This document shows positions 55,001-64,000 of a stretch of DNA of 64,000 bases, in pieces (the stretch's first letter is position 1; the number at the start of each line of letters is the position of its first letter). Source of the stretch: Rhynochetos jubatus (taxonomy: Eukaryota; Chordata; Aves; Eurypygiformes; Rhynochetidae). The notes under the pieces are model-generated. The model ran no database searches. It saw only the letters and a list, made by a program, of their open reading frames with translations, and had not been told where the DNA came from. A program made the position numbers and the translations under genes. Location: positions 7,420,589 to 7,484,588 of the forward strand of contig CM050652.1 of assembly GCA_027574665.1 (NCBI GenBank), in the 5' to 3' direction.

Positions 55001-58000
55001 GGAAGTATAGCAGCAAGATCAGAGCTTCTGAAATTAGGTTGAACTGTGCCTGATCCATTAAAAAAAAAGCTTTTTTTAATTTACATAAGTGAGAGACCAA
55101 GTAAAAAAAAAATACAATGAAGCTATCACAGAGATGGCAGAATAGTGATTGCTCTTAACCTGGGGGTGACTGAAAAAACTGAGCAGTTATTCTGCCTTAC
55201 TTTTCAAAAACACAGTTCTGAGGCTGATCATGGGAAGGAAACCAGTCAGATGATGGGAATGCAAATCGCAAATGCGGTGGAAGCAGCACCCAAGGCTGAG
55301 GCTAGATGAGCCACAAACACAAGTAAGGCAAATCGGATGCAAATTCCTCTCCACTAGCAATCAGATACTGGGGTTAGTAAACAGGAAACAAAGGCTGAAA
55401 AGCTCACAGAAACCCCCAAACAGCTTTTAAAAACAAGTTTAAATTTCCCTATGGGAACGGTCAGTAGGCAACAGCAAGGGCTAGAAAACCCTTTCTGAAG
55501 GGGCACATCAAGGAATGGCCTACAGGGAAGCTGGGGGGGACTTTTCACAAGGGTCTGCAGTGACAGGACAAGGGGTAATGGGTTTAAACTGAAAGCGGGG
55601 AGATTTAGATTGGATATCAGGAAGGAATTCTTCCCGGAGAGGGTGGGGAGGCACTGGCACAGGTTGCCCAGAGAAGCTGTGGGTGCCCCATCCCTGGAAG
55701 TGTTCAAGGCCAGGCTGGATGAGGCTTGGAGCAACCTGGTCTAGTGGAGGGTGTCCCTGCCCATGGCAGGGGGGTTGGAACTGGATGAGCTTTAAGGTCC
55801 CTTCCAACCCAAACCATTCTGATTCTATGATCACAGCAACCCTGTGGTGCTTTTCAGCTGAAAGAGGGAAAGGCAAAAGCTGAAAGAGGTGCCTGTGCCC
55901 AGCTGTGCACCAGCCCACACCATCAGCCCGGCAGCCACATCACCCCTCACACAGTCCTAGCCTGGGACTCTGGGGGTCTGACAGGGCCCAGCTCCTGGCA
56001 GACTCTCTGCAATCTCCTCCTCTGCACCCTACAGCAGCTGCTCCCAGCACCACAGCTGGGGCTTGGCTGCAGCAATGCTGGCAGCAACCAAGCAAAGAGG
56101 GCAACGTTTGCCTCCATTTGGATCTTCCTTTCATAGAATCACAGAATGGTTTGGGTTGGAAGGGACCTTAAAGATCATCCAGTTCCAACCCCCCTGCCAT
56201 GGGCAGGGACACCCTCCACTAGACCAGGTTGCTCCAAGCCTCATCCAGCCTGGCCTTGAACACTTCCAGGGATGGGGCATCCACAGCTTCTCTGGGCAAC
56301 CTGTGCCAGTGCCTCCCCACCCTCTCCGGGAAGAATTCCTTCCTGATATCCAATCTAAATCTCCCTGCTTTCAGTTTAAACCCGTTACCCCTTGTCCTGT
56401 CACTACAGGCCCTTGTGAAAAGTCTCCCCCCCAGCTTCCTTGTAGCCCCTTCAGGTACTGAGAAGGTGCTATAAAGGCCTTCTCTTCTCCAGGCTGAACA
56501 AGGAGCTTATTTGCTACTGCTCTGTTCAAATACCCCAGCTTTTACACTGGGTTTTTTTGTTTTGTTTTTTAATTTGTTTTGCAGCCACATCTCTCTACAC
56601 GCCAGTTTTCCCTTCTTGCCTGTGCATAAACCTGCTGTGCTATGCACCTTCTCCCACATGCCTTCCAATACAAAATCAAATCCCCTACCACAGTTTGACT
56701 TACAGGCAGATTTGCGATGGGTAACTCTAGTTTCGCTTTCCCTACTCTTTCACAAAACAAAACTAAAGGCAGAACAGCTAATCAGAAATTTTCCTGCCCC
56801 AATCAAAGATATATTCTGTTTACACATAACAGGAGGATTGATTTCCTTGCTGTCCTCGTTTTTCAGACCAGAAAGTGCTTCTAGTTGACAGTCAAGGAAA
56901 TTAGAAGTACTTGAAATATGTGGAAATTCAGAATATCCTTAATTTGCAAGGCTGTTTGTCAGTACAATAATAGATATGTTAAGAAGTAAGATTATGGCCA
57001 GAAAACATACTATAAAATTGGTGTCTTGTTGTTTCACTTCATTTTCATATCAAGATTATCTGAGGCCCTGTTCCTTATATCTGACTGGAAAATGCAGGAT
57101 TCTGCACAGGTCAAAATTGCTAGGCCAGACCCGATGAAGAAGGAGAAAAATATTTTTTTCCTCGTTGCTCACGCTTCAGACTCCAGTGAAGCTTTAAGCC
57201 AGTTCTCTCCCATTTTTGCTAACACAAGCTTTGTAATTAGAATTCATCTGACAATGTAGTGGCCAACAGCCAAACTCAAGTAGATTCTAGCTCACTCCTC
57301 TGCCAGTCTATTGGCTCAGTAGTCCCAAAAGTAGAAAAGATGCATCTTTTTAAAGTGTAAACTGAGCAGCTGTAATTCCAAAGACACTTACTGGGAGCCA
57401 GACAACATAAGCAGATGCCAATTCTGCAGTCGCTTTTCAGTTCAGTAGTTACATCTTTGCTTGAAGTAACAGATGGAAGTATGTCTACATACATAATGCT
57501 GCTAGAAATATTCTTACTGAATGCACAGGGTAATACATGTGAAACGTAGATACATTTCCATGTACACAAGCAGAAAGCCCGTGAACACAGAGAGCAATCT
57601 TGGCCTAATTGCTATCAATAAGCTTTTGCCAATTACTTTGGCAGGTGGAGGAAGGCATAATTTTACCCAGGGTGCTAGTCTGTTGTTCTGTTGGTAAACA
57701 ATTTTGTTTATTACAGCAATGCCTGAGAACTAACTAAGAATTAGATGCAATTAAGATGGGCTCACTAAGCACAAAATAGTAAATTGTCTCGACTCCAAAA
57801 CAGTCAGTTTTGCACATCAGCAGGTAGGGCTGACACACAAAGGAGGAAGGAGGAGAGAGAGGTGGAAGATGACTCCCAGCTGAGCCCTCAGTGTCCTTAT
57901 TACACTGCTGAACTTTGTCACTTTGAGGGAATGAGGAAGGTCACCTTCAACTCACACCCCTCTTCCCCATCTTGTTTTTTCCCCAGTGTGTACTCACAAT

Positions 58001-60022
58001 ATCTAGCCACTGGTGGACCGCTACAGCCACTTGTGTTCCCAAGGGTTTAGTTAATACAAGCACATCTCCTGGCACTGCATTGTCTGGCCTGAAAACAAAG
58101 AATTCATACATTAATTACATAGGGAGATTCACACACATTATTAGGAGTAAGTGCTGATAATTATGTTTTCACAGACCCATGTATCTTGTTGCACAGTTAA
58201 AAAAAAAAAAAGACAAATTGCAGAATTACCCTTTGGGATTCACTGCCATGGGATATTATTGAGCAAAGTGCTGCAAACTTTTAAATAAGTGCTAATCTTT
58301 CTTGGAATAGAACAGTGCTTGCAGTCAGACACACAAAAACTACATTTTTTTTTTCTTTCAATTTACTGGAGACATAAGATAGGGAAAAAATTGACCTTTG
58401 TTCCTCAGGGCATAAGACAACTGGCACTAGGATCACAAGTTCATTTGTAGAGTGTAACACGCCACAGTGGGACATTCAAAAATCAGCTACTGTTACATGA
58501 GCAGAATGCTGTAAGGGACAGCAATTCCACAGTTCTCTACAGCCATTAATAGGCTAACTGGGAGATGGTTTAAAATGGGTGTATAAATATGATGGAAATT
58601 GATGTCCCAAAACAGTGAGCAGTACCTTTATAGGTTAGAAAATCAACTCTCCTGTCAAAAGGAAAATAGAATCAAAAGATACTGGGGGGTGGGGAGAAGT
58701 AAAAGGACATCCTGTTTAAAAAAGCAAATATGTACAAAAGAGATGTGGCATCTGTTGAGTGCTAAGGACAAGTGTAAGCAGGAGAAGGTACTGCTTTATT
58801 CATCAGGAGACAGATCACAAGATCACACCACAGGATTTTTACTGTGTCCCTTCAGACCAGTGCCTTTGATTGTTTAGCGGTTTAACTTACATTATAAATT
58901 CATTAGGCTGACAGACTGTCGTGGCCACTCCTCCTAAAACAATCCAGGGATTTAACACTGTTTGGCCACCAGTAACAGATGTTCCTGCCTCTTCTGCTGC
59001 ATCTTTGAAACCCTGGATAATTAGAGGCATCACTTTGTCTCTTTCCTAGAGATCAAAACAGAAGTCAGAGATCCATACACAGCAGTGCTAGTCATTTCAA
59101 GACTGGTCCAGGGCTTTCAGTCACGCAAGCCAAATGCCCTCGTGGCAAACAGTTCATGACAGAAAAGCCAGCCTTCGGAAGAGGTTAGCCTCCTGAAAAC
59201 GGCATGTTATCCCATACAGCTACAGCTTTACAGCTCTTTGTAGGAGAGGTGATGAGACGTTCTTACGCTGAAGAAATAATCCTCAAAAGATCATATAAAG
59301 AAATCAGAGTTCTGGAAACTTGGAACAACTATCCTGCGGTTGTAACCACGGTACAGCCGCAGCACTGCAGTGCTATAAGGCAAACTTAAACCAAGCTGCG
59401 TTCGGCCTCCACTAACCTGCAAAGTTTCAACTTACTTCCTTTGAAGAGTAAATACCCCTTTTTAACTAGAGCAAAACAAACAATAATGCTGGTCCCTTCC
59501 ATAAAAATTAAAAAAATATAATTAAAAAAGCAATCTATTTCAGTTTCTTCTGCTTGAGAGATGTTAGAGCTGGCCAAAGCAAACCAGAAGCATCTATCCA
59601 GACCGATACACGAACTGATAGTCAAATGCTGCCTTGGAGCAATGCTGTCATGAACTGACAGAAGCAGGGACCCTGTTTTGGTGGAGATGAAGGTATTGGC
59701 AACAGCGGATTACAAGGTCACAGAAAACTGAACTTTTAGCAAGCGACTCGATGCTTATGAGACAAGATCCATGCAATGAGCCGAGCCATTCAATAACACC
59801 ATCTCTTCTTTAAAAGGGTTCAAACTTTAAGGAGAAAATTTACTAAAGGTAAATATATTCTAAGCATGTTTAGCTATTTGGGTCTTCCTTAAGAACAAAT
59901 ACCAAAAATCTTACCCTATCTGTCATTTTATTGCTGATTCCAAGGAGCATCAACATGTTGTCGCATTCTGTGACCCCCATGGCATAAAGGTCACTTAGGA
60001 CATTGGCACATGCTATCCGTCC
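45859..60022 (-). CDS. SEPHS1: SEPHS1, selenophosphate synthetase 1 (partial; first exons off the right edge)
   Basis: Paralogue of selenophosphate synthetase of the AIR-synthase (PurM-like) ATP-binding family. Vertebrate SEPHS1 lacks selenocysteine and does not make selenophosphate efficiently; it is linked to redox control and is essential. Six exons encode residues 100-392 (human numbering) and TAA, with no insertion or deletion. Visible segments include [77 protein letters not shown] and the C-terminus [14 protein letters not shown]. Residues 1-99, including the position of the active-site threonine, lie beyond 64000. All introns are GT-AG. The last intron is about 6 kb. Confidence 0.98.
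46452..46797 (-). mobile_element. CR1 LINE 3' part
   Basis: Starts AATCACAGAACCATGGAATG, contains CCTCCACTAGACCAGGTTGC and CTGATATCCAATCTAAATCT, and ends GAAGGTGCTATAAGGTC. In the last SEPHS1 intron, in the same orientation as the gene. Confidence 0.95.
49757..50330 (-). mobile_element. CR1 LINE 3' part, about 570 bp
   Basis: Starts at GAATGGCAGAATGGTTTGGG and runs through CACTCCAGGTGGGGTCTCAC to CCCTCGCCCTGCTGGCC. Long young copy in the last SEPHS1 intron. Confidence 0.95.
52114..52326 (-). CDS. SEPHS1: SEPHS1 exon (residues 251-322)
   Basis: Acceptor CTTGCAG, donor GTAGGT. Encodes [40 protein letters not shown] and [16 protein letters not shown]. Confidence 0.98.
52589..52650 (-). mobile_element. 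CR1 3' tail fragment
   Basis: TAGAATCACAGAATGGTTTG, GGTTGGAAGGGACCTTAAA and ATCATCTAGTTCCAACCTC: only the last 60 bp of a CR1. Confidence 0.9.
53881..53980 (-). CDS. SEPHS1: SEPHS1 exon (residues 218-251)
   Basis: Acceptor TCATTAG, donor GTAAGA. Encodes [20 protein letters not shown] and [13 protein letters not shown], plus one base of A. Confidence 0.97.
55518..55831 (+). mobile_element. CR1 LINE 3' part (inverted relative to the next copy)
   Basis: CCTACAGGGAAGCTGGGGGG through GATTTAGATTGGATATCAGG to CATTCTGATTCTATGATC. Opposite to SEPHS1 and to the copy at 56131. Confidence 0.95.
56131..56502 (-). mobile_element. CR1 LINE 3' part
   Basis: Starts TCATAGAATCACAGAATGG and ends TTCTCCAGGCTGAACAAGG. 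It mirrors the copy at 55518-55831 across a 299-bp spacer. Confidence 0.95.
57998..58088 (-). CDS. SEPHS1: SEPHS1 exon (residues 188-217)
   Basis: Acceptor TTTTCAG, donor GTGAGT. Encodes [19 protein letters not shown] and [11 protein letters not shown]. Confidence 0.97.
58891..59045 (-). CDS. SEPHS1: SEPHS1 exon (residues 136-187)
   Basis: Acceptor TCTCTAG, donor GTAAGT. Encodes [39 protein letters not shown] and [12 protein letters not shown], plus two bases of M. Confidence 0.97.
59915..60022 (-). CDS. SEPHS1: SEPHS1 exon (residues 100-135)
   Basis: Acceptor TTTTTTAG, donor GTAAGA; both ends on codon boundaries. Encodes [20 protein letters not shown], then [16 protein letters not shown]. 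The I in LLGISNK is V in human as I recall it. Confidence 0.97.
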
Positions 60023-63000
60023 CTAAAAAAGACAGACAGAAAAAAAAAAATAATCTGCAGGACTGTTTGTGAATGTTCAGACAAACAATGACACAAACAA
60101 AACTTCCAGCATGATTTTGCACCGGCAGCTGCTTATTCCACAGGCTCCTGCATTAAGAAACCCAGCCAAAGGTGCGGTATGATCCATATTGTGCAACGTG
60201 CCCATCTAGAACTGCAGATATCTGTTCCCTTTACAGGCAAGGGGAGAATTCAAACCAGCTCTCTTGGTCAACATCCTCTCTCACTGACCACACAGGGATC
60301 CCACGCTGAGTTTAGACCAGATGCCTCATTTCAGAGGCTGAAGTTAAGCTCGGTGAAGTCTAGCTGTGATAACAAGCTCAGTTTACTTAGTGTGGTATGT
60401 TCCCATTAACTTTATACCAGCACAAACCTGCACACGCTGATGAAGATGACACTGATACGTAATTTACAGCTGCTGGGAAGGAAATCCCAAAAGCATGTAT
60501 TGCTGTACCTCTTCTACATCAGAATACGTAGGAGACACGGACCTTGGTAAGAAAGCTCTTTGTTCCACTGCACTACCCTGGAGTAGAGCCCTTCATCCAC
60601 ACGAAGTTTTCTGGAAAGCACCCTTCTTCCCAGAGGATCCAGCTGTGCTGCCAGCACACAGCCGCACTGGCGCGCGTGCTTCTTCTGCTGGGAGGTTGGC
60701 ACGCCGTCTGCGGAAGACGGCACGTGGCGGGTTGAGGAGCTCAGGGCTCCCAGAACCTGGCCTTGTCACCCCTTTGGAGCACGCACAGCTGCTGACGGGA
60801 TCCGTCTGCCCCCCCACCACCACCGCTGCCACTTACACAGCGAGGGAGATGTGCCTACATCACTTGCTCAGGTGACAAGGCAAGGCTGAATTTTTCTACA
60901 GCGCACGCTTTTTATTGAGTTGTGCGTGTGTGTGAACATCTCCACTAGCAAAAATTTGTCCAAGAGACCTGGTCGTATGCTGATGATTCCTTCAACAAGT
61001 TGTGAAGATGACAGGACTGAGAAGGGATCCCTTGCATCACACGAACTTAGTTACTCTAATTCTACTAAATTAACGGATCCCAGCCAGGGTTTGGTGGGGT
61101 GTGGACCCAGCGCAGATGAGACATCGAGTTTCCTGATGAAGATGTAGAACTTTCTCATACAGGATGAGAAGGTAAGATAACTTTAAAACACGGGGCGAGT
61201 TCCCTTGTGTTACTCTGGAAGACTCCACGCGTTTTATTACAATTGTTTTAGGTTTACAGCTGCAGAATTACAACAGACATCTGGTTTTATGATTTTTAAA
61301 TCTGTGTTTTTCATAAATTTCAGATGCAACACCACCACCATAAAAACAACAACATGCTTATTCAATGCAATTTGGACTACAGAAATATGCTTTAGCCGAA
61401 AGACAGGACCGCAGAGAGGGGGGCATTTGAACACATAGAATCACAGAATGGTTTGGGTTGGAAGGGACCTTAAAGACCATCCAGTTCCAACCCCCTGCCA
61501 TGGGCAGGGACACCCTCCACTAGACCAGGTTGCTCCAAGCCTCATCCAGCCTGGCCTTGGACACTTCCAGGGATGGGGCATCCACAGCTTCTCTGGGCAA
61601 TCTGTGCCAGTGCCTCACCACCCTGTCCACGAAGAACTTCTTTCTGATATCTAAAATCTCTCTACCATCCCCCAAACCTTACAGTCTAATCACACATCCA
61701 GGATTTTCATAACAATTAATATTTTCAGGCAGCTACCTCCCTTGCTGATGACATGAAATAACATCTCCCAGTCACAGTTAAATATAATTCAGTTTTTCCA
61801 AAATTAAAGAGCTTCCAGTGGCATCAGGGGAATCCCTTGTATTTGGAACTGGAATATGTTTTAATGGTTTAAAATTTAAATTATTAAGAGTGAGCTGTGT
61901 ACTACATGGTTTGATGGATATTAGCTGTTACATTTCTAGATGTTTAGGAACACTAAAGCTTGCCATTTTCCTTTTCTGGAAGGGGACTATCAAACCATTC
62001 TCCACTATCTTCAGTATTTACCAAGCAAACTGCTGGTTTATGCCCTCTGAGGAATGACAGATAAGTTTAAAACCACACTGACAACAGCTCTCTATTCTAG
62101 TAGTCAGAGGTCAGTCTAACACGCCTTTTGCCAACTGGCACAACCACTTTGGAAACAAGTTCGGGGAGCGCAAGTCTCAAGTCTGAAATAGCAAATGGAA
62201 CAATACGTGGCTTGTGAACACAGACACAACAGGATTCAACCCAGCTGGGTCCCACATGCTACCTGACCGTTTGTTCAGTCCCCCCCAAAATACAAGTATT
62301 TATGTGCACCACTAAGAACTATTTTTAAGGGCAAAGGATGGAGTATCACACTCCTGTTCCCAGTCTCGAGTGAGGGTTCTTCTTAAAAGGGCAGACAAAA
62401 GGTCCCTGGAATGGAGGGGGAAGGAAGTCCACTCTGAAACCAGCCAGTTTTCTGCTACTGTACTCAAAAAGGTGCCCCCACAGCACCACCCCAGAGGCCA
62501 GTCCCATTACCAGTGGCTTGACACTACAAAACCTATTTTAAATTGCTTTCCCAATATCAAACCATTTAGGCTGAAAAGTCCTATGCTGGATACAGATTTT
62601 ACAGGTGTGCATCCTAAGGATACTTGAGGCAACGTGGACTGAGTGTTTTCAAGAACAAAGCCAAGGAGAAGGGGAAAATAAGGCAGAGGGGTTCTGCATG
62701 TAACTGCAGAACTTGGGTTTAAAATAGACAGTGACAGAGTGAGAAAGCTAGGGTGAGAGATCAGATAAGGAGCTGTAGGCAGACACTGTGCACAGAGAAA
62801 CAGACTCTAAATCAGGGAAGGTCCACTCAAAACCAAGCTAGAATTGACCAGATAAGGAGAGGGTGTACTGCGTGTAAGTGACGATGAGAGCACAGACTGG
62901 TAATGACAGGTATGGGTCAGGGGGAGTCTAGACTAAAACCAGAGAAAAAACAGCTGGAGAAACAGGGCAGCAGCAGTCTGTCTTGAACAGAGGAGTCCAG

Positions 63001-64000
63001 AGCACACTCGTTCATACAGCCTGGACACAGAATTCCTAAGTCTCACCATTCCTCTACTCTTAACAAGCATCCATAATCCCCATGGCAAATTGTACTTGAC
63101 TGTCCTCCACCTGCTGTCGGTCCACCCAAGAAAACGACAATCTGTACTGCCCCAGGTACTCTTGTCCCCAAGCGAGAGAGGTGGGAGTAAAGGATCCAGC
63201 AGCTCCAACCCTGCCGGACCGTGACTGCAGGGATCTGATTCCACCACAAGCCTTGCTGAAGCTGTTCTCAGCTTTGAAGCAGAAACACACATCCATAAAC
63301 AGATTAGGAAGCGGTACTCATTAGGAATGAACAGGGAATTCAGAAACAGAGTTGAGAGTTGGAAAACAAAGTTAGTTGTGGATGCATGTGGATCACAGTA
63401 TAGACTGTAACTATGATGCAATCACTAAAGTTGGGCTAAGGCCAGATTTACATTCCACTCCTACCACACTGGCCTAATCCTCAACTGGGCACAGGCTCAT
63501 CCATCTACTCCTGCAGCACCTCAAACCCTTTTATCTCCAAACAAAACAACCCTCCTTCTCCACAGCCTTCTCACACTGTCCTTCACAAGTTTTTGTTACA
63601 AGGTGAGAAAAAGAGTTTTCTCAGCTGATAAAGATGAGCACAGCTCTCCAATAAACAGTCATTTTTTTTTTTTAATCTCAGTCCTTGACAAGTTCCCACA
63701 CGATGTTAAAGCAAGCCACTTGAATCGGGTTTCTCGGGAGAGCTCAACAACTCTACTCCAGACACCAGCCTGAGGTCTTGGCTGCCCAGTCTGCAGCAAG
63801 AGAGCTCTTCTGGAACAGAACTCAAAGGAGTTAGGCTTGTGTATGGGCACAACATCTGGTCAAGCATGCTAAACAATTGAGCTGGTCCCAATCTCAGTGT
63901 CCAAAACCTCTGTGACAGGTCTGAGAACAAACAACAAACCAAAAGCAGCAAATAAAGCATGCAGTCATATAAAGAGCAGTAAAAACATGCCTTAAAGCAA
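60023..64000 (-). other. SEPHS1 upstream intron (partial), with one CR1 copy
   Basis: I looked on the - strand for the preceding SEPHS1 exon (TTDYIYPIVDDPYMM) and did not find it, so this is intron running off the window. Apart from a CR1 at 61435-61663 and T-rich runs, nothing is recognised. Confidence 0.6.
61435..61663 (-). mobile_element. CR1 LINE 3' part, internally shortened at its 5' side
   Basis: ATAGAATCACAGAATGGTTT, CCTCCACTAGACCAGGTTGC and GCCAGTGCCTCACCACCCTG, ending around TTCTTTCTGATATCTAAAAT, where similarity stops. Confidence 0.95.

Larger units (their letters stand above)
46074..59914 (-). other. SEPHS1 introns (non-coding content)
   Basis: Contain CR1 fragments at 46452-46797, 49757-50330, 52589-52650, 55518-55831 and 56131-56502. 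Nothing else is recognised in 46798-49756, 50331-52113, 52651-53880, 53981-55517, 56503-57997 or 59046-59914. Short poly-T and poly-A runs are common. Confidence 0.55.

Noticed and set aside
1-64000. CRISPR arrays, bacterial operons, phage or plasmid features
   Set aside because: The sequence is vertebrate, with introns and CR1 repeats. The only regular tandem array is the 39-bp minisatellite, which has no spacers.
60023-64000. Expected upstream SEPHS1 exon and selenocysteine or threonine active site
   Set aside because: Not found in the remaining 4 kb, so it must lie outside the window.

Overview
The window looks like a piece of a bird genome. It carries intron-containing vertebrate genes with GT-AG introns, many 3'-end fragments of CR1 LINEs in both orientations (the dominant avian retroposon), and an avian-type endogenous retrovirus LTR. 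The gene order matches human 10p13: MCM10 (+), then PHYH (-), then SEPHS1 (-). Assignments rest on translated exons that I matched to protein families from memory. No database search was run.

Layout. Positions 1-17258 hold MCM10 on the + strand: 18 coding exons from about residue 105 of the human protein to the stop, then a 3' UTR to an AATAAA at 18319. The N-terminal exons lie left of the window. Positions 18.3-22.4 kb are a gap between two converging genes. It contains a decayed extra copy of PHYH exon 6 (20732-20889, -), and I could not find UCMA, which sits here in human. PHYH occupies 35328-23380 on the - strand with all nine coding exons (341 aa, PTS2 signal, intact iron ligands). Its 3' UTR probably reaches an ATTAAA near 22420, and its promoter lies in a CpG island with a 39-bp minisatellite at 35658-36035.

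Positions 36-43 kb are mostly repeats, including an old + strand CR1 split by a younger - strand CR1. At 43.07-43.80 kb there is a possible unassigned two-exon + strand gene end, which is speculative. SEPHS1 fills 60022-45859 on the - strand (last six coding exons, residues 100-392 in human numbering), with a 3' UTR of about 1.1 kb down to 44758. Its first exons lie right of the window.

The three genes do unrelated housekeeping jobs: replication origin firing and fork progression (MCM10), peroxisomal alpha-oxidation of phytanic acid (PHYH), and a selenophosphate synthetase paralogue lacking selenocysteine (SEPHS1). They are neighbours by conserved synteny, not by shared pathway. Most open frames outside these exons look like chance or repeat-derived frames.
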